Shown here one piece after another: positions 54,743-62,829 of a stretch of 64,000 nucleotides of DNA. The DNA is from Thermorudis peleae (GTDB taxonomy: Bacteria; Chloroflexota; Chloroflexia; Thermomicrobiales; Thermomicrobiaceae): assembly GCF_000744775.1 (NCBI RefSeq), contig NZ_JQMP01000004.1, forward strand, positions 310,001 through 374,000, read 5' to 3'. Below the pieces are notes generated by a model, which did no database searches, was not told the DNA's origin, and saw only the letters and a list, made by a program, of their open reading frames with translations. The position numbers and the translations under genes are program-made. Each line of letters opens with the position of its first letter. Position 1 is the first letter of the stretch.

Positions 54743-55174
54743 ATGCTTGATGAAGTGAAAGGGTTCGTCGTTACACTCCGGCACTTCTTCAAGCGGCCGG
54801 TCACGGTTCAGTGGCCAGAGAAGAAGCGTGATTTTCCCCAACGCTTCCGCGGTCTTCCGTCACTCCGCTCCGATCCTGAAACGGGCGAAGCGCTCTGCGT
54901 CGCTTGTGGACTTTGCGCACGTATCTGCCCCACGAGCTGCCTTGAGATGCACGTCGTTCCCTCAGAAGAGGGTGACCGGGAACTCGGCGAATTCATCTTG
55001 CGGGCTGGCCGCTGCATGTATTGCGGCCTCTGCGCCCAGGTTTGCCCGGTTGACGCTATTACGATGAGCGGTGAGTACGAGCAAGCTGTGATGGACCGCG
55101 AAGGATTGATTTACGTCAAAACCGAGCTGGCTGCTATCGGCTCGCAGCGCCCAAGCTGGTGGGACGCTGCTTGA
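54743..55174 (+). CDS. nuoI: NADH-quinone oxidoreductase subunit I-like ferredoxin protein
   Basis: A 143-residue protein with two 4Fe-4S motifs, CVACGLCARICPTSC and CMYCGLCAQVCPVDA, and the NuoI-type lead-in VTVQWPEKKRDFPQRFRGLP. It passes electrons between peripheral and membrane arms of complex I. The surrounding genes do not include other nuo subunits, so this nuoG-nuoI pair stands apart from any full operon. A hairpin terminator follows at 55201. The start is ATG after GAGAGGATGAG. Confidence 0.88.
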   Translation: MLDEVKGFVVTLRHFFKRPVTVQWPEKKRDFPQRFRGLPSLRSDPETGEALCVACGLCARICPTSCLEMHVVPSEEGDRELGEFILRAGRCMYCGLCAQVCPVDAITMSGEYEQAVMDREGLIYVKTELAAIGSQRPSWWDAA

Positions 55175-55200
55175 TTCGACACGAGGGAGAGAGGGAAGAT

Positions 55201-55243
55201 GCCGAGCGGGGTCACGATCACGATTGCCCCGCTCGGCTCTTTG
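55201..55243 (+). terminator. Terminator after nuoI
   Basis: Perfect 11-bp stem GCCGAGCGGGG (55201-55211) / CCCCGCTCGGC (55227-55237) with a 15-base loop, then TCTTTG. Confidence 0.7.
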
Positions 55244-55265
55244 TCACGCTGGAAGGAGGGATGCA

Positions 55266-56684
55266 ATGCAAGTTGCCGATATGCGAGTTGAGCGCGATTC
55301 GCTAGGCGAGGTTCACGTTCCAGCTGATGTGCTGTATGGCGCACAGACGGCCCGAGCTGTTGCCAACTTTCCCATCAGCGGACAGCGACCGCATCGGGAT
55401 TACATCGTTGCCATTGCGCAGGTCAAGCTTGCCGCAGCGCGTGTCAATCACCGTGCAGGTCGCCTGAACGACGATGTCGCACGCGCGATTGAGCAGGCAG
55501 CTCAAGAAATTATCGATGGCCAGTGGCACGAGCACTTCGTCGTCGACCCCTATCAGGCTGGCGCTGGCACCTCACACAACATGAACGCCAACGAGGTCAT
55601 CGCTAATCGGGCCAATGAAATTCTCGGCGGCCGTCGCGGCGAGTACAAGCCAGTTCATCCTAACGATCATGTGAACCTTGGTCAATCGAGTAACGACGTT
55701 ATTCCAACTGCCGCACGCCTTGCACTCCTGCGTGCAACGCCTCGGCTTCTCGAGGCGCTTCGGCAGCTGAGTGAAGCATTCTGCCAAAAAGCTCAACAAT
55801 TTGTGGGATACACGAAGACCGGACGTACGCATTTGCAAGATGCTGTACCCATTCGCCTAGGCGATGAGTTCTCAGGTTACGCGGCAGCCCTTCGCCGCGC
55901 AGCTGACCGCATCGCCAGTGCTCGCGAAGCGTTGTACGAACTCAACCTTGGTGCAACTGCTCTTGGCACCGGTATCAATGCTTTCCCGGGCTATCGCAAG
56001 GCTGTTGCTGCCGAGCTTTCGGCGATCACTGGTTGGCCATTGCGACCGGCATACAATACGTTTGAAATTACGCAAAGCCATGCGGATTTTGCCCTCCTTT
56101 CAGCAGCGCTCCGGAACGCTGCGCTTGAAGTCATCCGGATTGCGAACGATATCCGCTTGCTCAGTTCAGGACCTCGAGCCGGGCTTGGCGAAATTATCCT
56201 CCCCCCGGTTCAACCGGGTTCGTCGATCATGCCCGGGAAGGTCAATCCCTCCATTGCTGAAATGGTCAATATGGTGGCCTTCCAAGTTGTCGGCTATGAC
56301 CACGCTGTTGCGCTCGCAGTCCAAGCTGGTCAGCTTGACTTGAATGTCTGGACTCCACTCATCATCGCTAACTTACTCTGGGCAATTGATATCTTCACCA
56401 ATGCACTGCAGACGTTCCGTACCCGCTGCATTGAAGGGATTACGGCGAACGAAGCTCGGCTGGCTGAACTCGCTCACGGCAGTATTGCTCTCGCCACGAT
56501 TTTGACGCCGAAGATTGGCTATCTGCGTGCTGCCGAGATTGCGAAGAAGGCCTGGGAAACGGGCAAGACGGTGCGCGACGTCGTCGTCGAGGAAGGAGTA
56601 CTCAGTCCGGAAGAAGCAGATGTCATCCTTGATCCGGCGAAGATGGCCTTGCCGCAGGATCCAGATGCGAATCAGTGCTCGTAA
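55266..56684 (+). CDS. Aspartase/fumarase superfamily lyase, probably aspartate ammonia-lyase
   Basis: A 472-residue enzyme. It has the AGAGTSHNMNANEVIANRA segment, PNDHVNLGQSSNDVIPTA, the catalytic flexible-loop signature GSSIMPGKVNPSIAE, and GQLDLNVWTPLI. The AGAGTS form and the C-terminal GVLSPEEADVILDPAKM look closer to AspA than to FumC, but class II fumarase cannot be excluded without alignment. The reaction is aspartate to fumarate plus ammonia, or malate to fumarate. ATG 55266 follows GGAAGGAGGG at a spacing of 5. Confidence 0.85.
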   Translation: MQVADMRVERDSLGEVHVPADVLYGAQTARAVANFPISGQRPHRDYIVAIAQVKLAAARVNHRAGRLNDDVARAIEQAAQEIIDGQWHEHFVVDPYQAGAGTSHNMNANEVIANRANEILGGRRGEYKPVHPNDHVNLGQSSNDVIPTAARLALLRATPRLLEALRQLSEAFCQKAQQFVGYTKTGRTHLQDAVPIRLGDEFSGYAAALRRAADRIASAREALYELNLGATALGTGINAFPGYRKAVAAELSAITGWPLRPAYNTFEITQSHADFALLSAALRNAALEVIRIANDIRLLSSGPRAGLGEIILPPVQPGSSIMPGKVNPSIAEMVNMVAFQVVGYDHAVALAVQAGQLDLNVWTPLIIANLLWAIDIFTNALQTFRTRCIEGITANEARLAELAHGSIALATILTPKIGYLRAAEIAKKAWETGKTVRDVVVEEGVLSPEEADVILDPAKMALPQDPDANQCS

Positions 56685-56704
56685 GCACCGCGCAACAAGA
56701 CAAG

Positions 56705-56722
56705 AGGAGGCGAGAGCCTCCT
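56705..56722. terminator. Short GC hairpin with GAGA tetraloop
   Basis: AGGAGGC / GCCTCCT closed by the GNRA tetraloop GAGA, in the 57 bases between the lyase and the aldehyde dehydrogenase genes. No U-tract. Its 5' arm resembles an RBS. Confidence 0.45.
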
Positions 56723-56741
56723 ATCATGGAAGGAGCGAGCG

Positions 56742-58178
56742 ATGGCACGCGAATATCCGTTTTACTGCGCTGGCGAGTGGCGCACATCGCCCAACCGACT
56801 TGAAATCCGCAGTCCGTATAACGACGAACTGGTCGGCATCACCTACGAAGCCACGGAGCAGGATCTCGAAGATGCCATTGTTGCAGCCGAGCAGGCCTTT
56901 GCTGTGACACGGCGCCTGCAAAGTTACGAACGGGCGGAGATCCTCCAAAAGCTGGCAGATGGGCTACGCCGGCGACAAGAAGAATTCGCCCGGCTCATTA
57001 GCCTCGAGTCGGGGAAACCGATTCGTGATGCGCGGGTTGAAGCTGCGCGTGGCGTTTTTACGTTGCAGACTGCCGTTGAAGAAGCCAAGCGCATTGGTGG
57101 CGAAGTTATTCCGCTTGACCTGATGGCAAGTTCACAAGGGCGCTTTGGCATAACGAGGCGGTTTCCGATTGGACCAATTGCTGGCATCTCACCATTTAAC
57201 TTTCCCCTCAACCTTGCTCTCCATAAGATTGCGCCAGCAATCGCTTCGGGGAACACCATTGTTCTCAAGCCTCCGAGCCGTGACCCGCTCACGATGCTCA
57301 CCTTCGCGGAACTCCTGGAAGAGGCAGGAGTCCCCAAGGGGGCGGTGAGCATTATGCCGATGACACGTGCGGTCGGTGATCGCCTCGTGACTGACCCACG
57401 CTTCAAGCTCCTCACCTTCACCGGTTCTCCAGATGTTGGTTGGGACTTGAAAGCCCGCGCTGGGAAAAAGAAAGTGGTGCTTGAACTGGGCGGCAACGCT
57501 GGGGTGATTGTTGATCGCACGGCAAACCTTGATGTCGCAATCCCGCGCATCCGCACTGGCGCGTTCTCCTACGCTGGCCAGGTCTGCATCTCGGTCCAGC
57601 GCGTCTATGTCCATCGAGCACGTTGGGATGAATTTGTCGAGCGGTTCGTTGCAGCTACGCGTGAGCTTAAGATTGGCGACCCGCTTGACGAGACCACTGA
57701 CGTTGGGCCGATGATCGACAACAAGGCTGCCCAGCGTACACAGGATTGGGTTGAGTCAGCCGTTGCAGAAGGAGCAAAGGTGCTCGTTGGCGGCAAGGCC
57801 GAAGGCCGCTTCTTCCAGCCAACCGTCTTGGTCGATGTCCCGAAGCAGCATCCAGTCTGCCAGCGAGAAGTCTTTGCTCCGGTGGTCGGACTCTGGCCAT
57901 TTGATGATTTTGAAGAAGCACTAGCAGCAGTCAACGACTCGGCCTACGGCCTGCAAGCTGGCGTCTTCACTGGCAATCTTGAACATGCGCTCCGTGCTTT
58001 TGAGACACTCGAAGTTGGCGGTGTGATTATCAACGATATTCCGACCTATCGCATTGACCACATGCCGTACGGCGGCGTGAAGGACTCGGGCCTCAGCCGC
58101 GAGGGGCTGCGCTATGCGATTGAGGACATGACTGAACCCCGCCTGGCCGTCTTCAACCGCGTGCCTATTCAAGAGTAG
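56742..58178 (+). CDS. NAD(P)-dependent aldehyde dehydrogenase (ALDH superfamily)
   Basis: A 478-residue enzyme. Cofactor region GPIAGISPFNFPLNLALHKIAP, TFTGSPDVGWDLK, the catalytic Glu in VVLELGGNAGVIV (about 252-264), the catalytic Cys in GQVCISVQRVYV (about 290) and the C-terminal PYGGVKDSGLSREGL. The closest groups I recognise are the non-phosphorylating GAPDH-like and lactaldehyde dehydrogenases common in thermophiles, but substrate cannot be assigned. AAGGAGCGAGCG precedes ATG 56742. It ends next to a 13-bp hairpin that lies inside the opposite MGMT frame. Confidence 0.92.
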   Translation: MAREYPFYCAGEWRTSPNRLEIRSPYNDELVGITYEATEQDLEDAIVAAEQAFAVTRRLQSYERAEILQKLADGLRRRQEEFARLISLESGKPIRDARVEAARGVFTLQTAVEEAKRIGGEVIPLDLMASSQGRFGITRRFPIGPIAGISPFNFPLNLALHKIAPAIASGNTIVLKPPSRDPLTMLTFAELLEEAGVPKGAVSIMPMTRAVGDRLVTDPRFKLLTFTGSPDVGWDLKARAGKKKVVLELGGNAGVIVDRTANLDVAIPRIRTGAFSYAGQVCISVQRVYVHRARWDEFVERFVAATRELKIGDPLDETTDVGPMIDNKAAQRTQDWVESAVAEGAKVLVGGKAEGRFFQPTVLVDVPKQHPVCQREVFAPVVGLWPFDDFEEALAAVNDSAYGLQAGVFTGNLEHALRAFETLEVGGVIINDIPTYRIDHMPYGGVKDSGLSREGLRYAIEDMTEPRLAVFNRVPIQE

Positions 58179-58806
58179 TCAGCGAAAGAGCGAAGCAAAG
58201 CAAGAGAATGCCAGCTAAAGCTGGCATTCTCTGTATTCCTGTGCCGCAGCTTGGCGTTGCATACTGCTGCTCAAGCGCGAGCAAAGCGCGCTTGCGCTCG
58301 ATTCCCCAGCGGTATCCGCCGAGTCCGCCGTCTGATCGGACAACGCGATGGCAAGGAACAAGTACGGCGATGGGATTTGCCGCACACGCACGGGCGATAG
58401 CACGGGTTGCGGTCGGCTGACCCAGTTTCCTAGCGAGATCAGCATAGGTGCGCGTCTGACCACAAGGAATTGCACGGAGCAGTTCCCAGACTCGACGCTG
58501 AAACGGCGTTCCGTTCTGGATATCAAGCGGAATCTCATCAAGCGCATGCTGTTGCCCTGAAAGAAAAGCGATGATCCGCTCCACCCATGCAGCCAAGGAG
58601 GCGTCATCACGTACGAATGCATTATCATTCCCATCCTGGTGAACGGCCGCTTCGGCCTCCTCGGCAGTATCAGCAAAAGCGAGCAGACGAATTCCCTGCT
58701 CACTCGCAGCGAGCGCCATCCAGCCGAGCGGCGTCGACGCAAGCGCGAAGCGTCCGGGAGTATGCGGTGTATTGAGACGCACCTTGCACCTCGTTCCTGG
58801 TGTCAC
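58165..58806 (-). CDS. ogt: Methylated-DNA-protein cysteine S-methyltransferase (MGMT/Ogt family)
   Basis: A 213-residue repair protein. The helix-turn-helix NGTPFQRRVWELLRAIPCGQTRTYADLA and the active-site PCHRVVRSDGGLGGYRWG are intact. It removes O6-alkyl groups from guanine in a suicide reaction. The usual end is near ALLALEQ; here the frame continues for about 35 extra residues (YATPSCGTGIQRMPALAGI..., hydrophobic) through a 13-bp perfect hairpin and 14 bases into the aldehyde dehydrogenase gene, so the tail looks like a lost stop codon. The start overlaps the nfo stop by four bases. Confidence 0.9.
   Translation of the reverse strand: MTPGTRCKVRLNTPHTPGRFALASTPLGWMALAASEQGIRLLAFADTAEEAEAAVHQDGNDNAFVRDDASLAAWVERIIAFLSGQQHALDEIPLDIQNGTPFQRRVWELLRAIPCGQTRTYADLARKLGQPTATRAIARACAANPIAVLVPCHRVVRSDGGLGGYRWGIERKRALLALEQQYATPSCGTGIQRMPALAGILLLCFALSLTTLE
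58203..58232. terminator. 13-bp perfect hairpin inside the MGMT 3' extension
   Basis: AGAGAATGCCAGC / GCTGGCATTCTCT with a TAAA loop, 25 bases after the aldehyde dehydrogenase stop. On the plus strand it is followed by GTATTCC. It probably serves as the terminator of the aldehyde dehydrogenase gene while being translated on the other strand. Confidence 0.65.
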
Positions 58807-59696
58807 TGCCCATCACTCACTTGCTGGACTAATGATCGAAGTACCTGCAGGTTCTCCCTGTCCTCGTGGAGGTCTTGGCTCTTCTCCGTCTCGAGCAGGG
58901 CTGGATGATGTTGGAAGCGTGGATCATTCACTAACTGGCGAAAGCCTTCAAGACCGATTTTGCCTTTCCCAATATGCTCATGGCGGTCAACGCGCGAACC
59001 ACGCTCGCGCTTGGAATCATTGAGGTGAAAGACGCGCAGCCGGTCAAGCCCCAGCACGTTGTCAAATTCGGCCATCGTTTGCGCGTAACCATCAGGAGTT
59101 GTCAGTTCATAACCAGCGGCGAAAACATGGCATGTGTCGAAACAGTATGCGATCCGCTCAGGCTCACGAACCCGTTCAGTGATAGCAGCAAGTTCCTCAA
59201 ACTTTGCTCCAATCGTCGTTCCCTGGCCAGCCGTTGTCTCGAGCAAGGTAACAACGCGGTAGCCAGGGAGTTCGGCATGGACACGGTTCAATGCTTCAGC
59301 AATCCGCCGAATTCCTTCTTCCAAACTCGATGTCCCATAGGCACCCGGATGTGTTACTAAATAGGGAATACCGAGCCGTTCACAGCGTTCCAGCTCCTCA
59401 CGGAAGGCAGCGATCGATTTCTCCCAGAGCGCATCATCCGGACTTGCGAGATTGATGAGATATGAATCATGGGCAACGACAATCCGCAAGCCCGATTCTT
59501 GCCAACGCCGTTGGAACGCCTCAACCTCTGCATCGCTCAGCGGGCGGGCTTTCCATTGGTTGCTGCTCTTTGTAAAAACTTGGAGGGCATCACAGCCAAC
59601 TTGCAACGCCCGTTCGATCGCTTTGTCAATGCCTCCTGCGATCGATTCATGGGCCCCAAACCACACGGATGTTGTCCTTTCGCCTTTCCATCGCAC
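58803..59696 (-). CDS. nfo: Deoxyribonuclease IV (apurinic/apyrimidinic endonuclease IV)
   Basis: A 297-residue TIM-barrel zinc nuclease of the usual length. Motifs: FGAHESIAGG near the start, ALQVFTKSSNQWKARP, LVTHPGAYG, LLETTAGQGTTIGAKFEEL, YCFDTCHVFAAGYE and VFHLNDSKRERGSRVDRHEHIGKG. It cuts at abasic sites in base-excision repair. Coupled to the MGMT gene by ATGA overlap, so two DNA-repair genes form one unit. ATG 59696 and GTG 59666 are both possible starts; the latter begins right at the family's N-terminus. Confidence 0.94.
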   Translation of the reverse strand: MRWKGERTTSVWFGAHESIAGGIDKAIERALQVGCDALQVFTKSSNQWKARPLSDAEVEAFQRRWQESGLRIVVAHDSYLINLASPDDALWEKSIAAFREELERCERLGIPYLVTHPGAYGTSSLEEGIRRIAEALNRVHAELPGYRVVTLLETTAGQGTTIGAKFEELAAITERVREPERIAYCFDTCHVFAAGYELTTPDGYAQTMAEFDNVLGLDRLRVFHLNDSKRERGSRVDRHEHIGKGKIGLEGFRQLVNDPRFQHHPALLETEKSQDLHEDRENLQVLRSLVQQVSDGQ

Positions 59697-59901
59697 TGTT
59701 TCCCCAACAGGAGTATGACGAATACCAGAGCATGCTGCCAGTGTGCCCGTGCCCCGTCAAGAGCGAGCAAGAGGAAGCCACAATAGCCTATCGGGGACAA
59801 AGCGACGTAGCGTATCCTGTGGCGATCCAACCGGGGACTGTCACCTACACTAGAGACGACAACGAGGGTGCGGAGGCTCAAACGAGGAGCACGAGACGGC
59901 A

Positions 59902-60747
59902 ATGGCAACAAAACGTGTCGTGATTACCGGAGCCAATGGACAACTTGGGCAAGCACTCCAACGAACCTGCCCAGAATGGGCTGAAGTGATTCCACTCCAT
60001 CGCAGTGACTGCGATGTTACGGATCCGGATGCAGTCGCCGCACAGATTTTGCCCCTCCAACCAGCCATTATCCTGCACTGTGCAGCTTGGACGAACGTCG
60101 ATGCCTGTGAACGCGATCCCCTTCAGGCCTATCGCATCAACGCGCTCGGCGTCCAACACGTCGCCGCAATCGCTCAGCGCGTTGGGGCGCATCTCATCAT
60201 GATCTCCACAAACTATGTGTTCGATGGCGAATCAGCGGAGCCATATCACGAATTTGCTTCCCCTCATCCCATTAATGTTTATGGTTGGAGTAAGCTCATG
60301 GGCGAAGAAGCCGCTCGCGCTCTTTGCCCACACCATACTATTGTCAGGACAGCAATGCTCTATGACCGAACAAGCCGCAACTTTGTGACGACCGTCCTGC
60401 GGCTTGCCCGTGAACAATCCGTGCTGCGCATGGTCTATGACCAGTTCGGCAACCCAACATTTACTGACGATCTGGCGCGTGCTCTTTGGACACTCGCAAG
60501 CAAGGGTGTGTATGGAACATACCATCTTGTCAATAGCGGGCACGCGTCATGGTACGACTGGGCTCGTGCAATCGTACAGATTGCCGATCTGCCTGTTGCC
60601 GTCGAGCCGATCCCAGCAAGCGCCTATCAGCGCGCTGCCCGTCCGCCGCGCAATGGTGTGCTAACCAGTCTCGCAGCGCCAGCGCTTGGCATCACACTGC
60701 CGGACTGGGAAGACGCGCTTCGTCGCTGCCTCCGTGGCGAATCTTAA
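59902..60747 (+). CDS. rfbD: dTDP-4-dehydrorhamnose reductase
   Basis: A 281-residue extended SDR. Cofactor motif VVITGANGQLGQALQ (about 6-20), DCDVTDPDAVAAQIL, NYVFDGESAEPYHE, and YGWSKLMGEEAAR with the YxxxK pair. It performs the last step to dTDP-L-rhamnose. It overlaps the acetyl-CoA synthetase gene by four bases at their stops and is far from rfbB and the RmlC-like gene. The upstream region is 205 bases. Confidence 0.92.
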   Translation: MATKRVVITGANGQLGQALQRTCPEWAEVIPLHRSDCDVTDPDAVAAQILPLQPAIILHCAAWTNVDACERDPLQAYRINALGVQHVAAIAQRVGAHLIMISTNYVFDGESAEPYHEFASPHPINVYGWSKLMGEEAARALCPHHTIVRTAMLYDRTSRNFVTTVLRLAREQSVLRMVYDQFGNPTFTDDLARALWTLASKGVYGTYHLVNSGHASWYDWARAIVQIADLPVAVEPIPASAYQRAARPPRNGVLTSLAAPALGITLPDWEDALRRCLRGES

Positions 60748-62699
60748 GCGTTGCCGCTCCCGTCAGCACCTGCTGATGACGGTGTCCCACCAGTTTGCAG
60801 CGATGACTTCAACTGTAGCCAGGCCGCGCGGGCTTCTTCAACGCTTCCCTCGTCTTCAATGGTCGAGATATCGCCAGGGTCACGGTCAAGCACGACCGCC
60901 TTGAGTACACGCCGCATGATCTTGCCACTGCGTGTCTTTGGTAACGTTCGGACGAAGTTCAATTCACCAATGACTACGACTGGCCCTAACTCTCGACGCA
61001 CTGTTTCAAGCAATTCACGCTCCAACTCGGGCGATGGGGTATAGCCTTGTTTCAACGTGACGAACGCAGAGACGACTTCGCCGCGAACCGGGTCAGGGCG
61101 TCCTGTAACACCAGCTTCAGCCACGGCTGGATGACGTAAGAATGCCGTTTCAACTTCGATCGTGCCGATGCGGTGTCCAGCTATCTTGATAATCTCATCT
61201 GCCCGACCAGCAAACCAGAAATAGCCATCGTCGTCAACCATGGCAGCATCACCAGTGAAGTAGACACCGGGGATGCGGTTCCAATAGTCGCGCGCATACC
61301 GTTCAGGATCACCCCAGAGCATTGGTGTCAACCCTGGGAAAGGCCGCTGGATCACAACAATGCCCCGTTCACCAGGACCACAGCGTTGCCCTTCGGGCGT
61401 CATGACGGCAACATCCATGCCAGGAAGTGGCAGGCTCGCCGAGCCGGGCTTAATGGGCAGCATGGCTATCCCATAGGGATTGCCAATCACTGGCCCACCC
61501 GTTTCGGTCTGCCACCAATGGTCAATAACGGGGATACGGTCAGCAAAGACGTCCTTCTGCAGCCACTCCCAAGCTGGCGGATTCAGCACTTCCCCAGCGC
61601 AAACGACACGCTCAACGGAGGTCAGATCGTAGCGTCGTGCTGGTTCAGCACCATACTTCATCAGCATTCGCACTGCTGTCGGTGAGGTAAAGATCCCTGT
61701 GACGCGATTTTCATCGATAATCCGGTAGAACGTCTCCGGGCCGGGATAATCGAGCGCGCCTTCATACGCAATCGTTGTACAGCCAATCAAGAGCGGGGCA
61801 TAGACAATATGGCTATGGCCAACGATCCAGCCAATATCAGATGTTGACCACCAGATATCATCTGGTTTCAGGGCAAAACACCACTCCGCCGTACTCCGAA
61901 TGCCGACTTGATAGGCACCATGGGTATGGACGGCGAGCTTTGGCTTCGCCGTTGTTCCCGATGTGGCGAGGATAAACGCCGGCTCGTTTGCTTCCATCAG
62001 TTCAACCTGATCGGATTGGTCATGACCGAGCGCAAGGAATGACTCCCAGTCGAGATCCCGTCCAGGCTGCATTGGCACGGGATCGTTTCGGCGACGCAAC
62101 ACCACGACCGATTGAACTGACTCAGCTCCCAACGCCAGCGCCTGGTCAACGATCTCCTTCAACCGGACGGGGTTACCACGTCGCCAGGTGAAATCGGCCG
62201 TGAAGAGCGCCTTTGCTCCGGCCATGGTGAGCCGATCATGCAGCGCACCAGCACCAAAACCTGCGAAGACGACAATGTGCATTGCCCCAATACGCGTGGC
62301 GGCCAGCATGAGCATGATTGCCTCGGGGCATGTCGGCATGTAAATCCCGATGCGATCACCTTTTTGGATGCCGAGGCCTCGAAGCGCCGCGGCGATTCGT
62401 CGCACCTGACGTAGGAGTTGGGCATAGGTGAAGACGCGGCGCTCTCCCCACTCTGTCTCAGCAATCAGCGCCGCATGCCCACCGCGACCGCGTGCAACAT
62501 GTACATCGAGCGCCGCGTAGGCAAGATTGGTCAGTCCATCGACAAACCAGCGGAACGTCGGTGGCTCCCACACAAACGTCTGCGTCCAGGGACGAAACCA
62601 GAAGGCCTTCTCGGCTGCCCGTGCCCAAAAGCCTTCGGGATCCTCCAACCCCTCACGCCGCCAACGTGCGACCACTGGATTAATGAGTTCAACTGCCAT
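60744..62699 (-). CDS. acs: Acetyl-CoA synthetase-like AMP-forming acyl-CoA ligase
   Basis: A 651-residue adenylating enzyme of Acs length. Motifs: FILATSGTTAKPKLAVHTHG (A3 core, with the usual GKPKG read as AKPKL), WWSTSDIGWIVGHSHIVY, WWQTETGGPVIGNP, YFTGDAAMVDDDGYFWFAGRADEIIKIAGHRIG and the C-terminal PKTRSGKIMRRVLK with the regulatory Lys. It activates acetate, or possibly propionate. The non-canonical A3 core suggests a subgroup distinct from classical Acs. ATG 62699 has GGAGG at a spacing of 6. Confidence 0.9.
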   Translation of the reverse strand: MAVELINPVVARWRREGLEDPEGFWARAAEKAFWFRPWTQTFVWEPPTFRWFVDGLTNLAYAALDVHVARGRGGHAALIAETEWGERRVFTYAQLLRQVRRIAAALRGLGIQKGDRIGIYMPTCPEAIMLMLAATRIGAMHIVVFAGFGAGALHDRLTMAGAKALFTADFTWRRGNPVRLKEIVDQALALGAESVQSVVVLRRRNDPVPMQPGRDLDWESFLALGHDQSDQVELMEANEPAFILATSGTTAKPKLAVHTHGAYQVGIRSTAEWCFALKPDDIWWSTSDIGWIVGHSHIVYAPLLIGCTTIAYEGALDYPGPETFYRIIDENRVTGIFTSPTAVRMLMKYGAEPARRYDLTSVERVVCAGEVLNPPAWEWLQKDVFADRIPVIDHWWQTETGGPVIGNPYGIAMLPIKPGSASLPLPGMDVAVMTPEGQRCGPGERGIVVIQRPFPGLTPMLWGDPERYARDYWNRIPGVYFTGDAAMVDDDGYFWFAGRADEIIKIAGHRIGTIEVETAFLRHPAVAEAGVTGRPDPVRGEVVSAFVTLKQGYTPSPELERELLETVRRELGPVVVIGELNFVRTLPKTRSGKIMRRVLKAVVLDRDPGDISTIEDEGSVEEARAAWLQLKSSLQTGGTPSSAGADGSGNA

Positions 62700-62829
62700 T
62701 GCGCACCTCCTCTGCACCAGTTCCCGAGGCCGCCCGTCAGTTGTGCTTCATTGAGGCATGTGTACCTAGTGTATCGGGATAATCGGCAATGGCGCAAGCA
62801 AGAGGCGCGCAACGGTCGCTGCGGTGGGA

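Noticed and set aside
60744-62699. Inactivation of acetyl-CoA synthetase because of TSGTTAKPKLA in the A3 core
   Set aside because: The change looks like a subgroup feature; all other adenylation motifs and the C-terminal Lys are intact.
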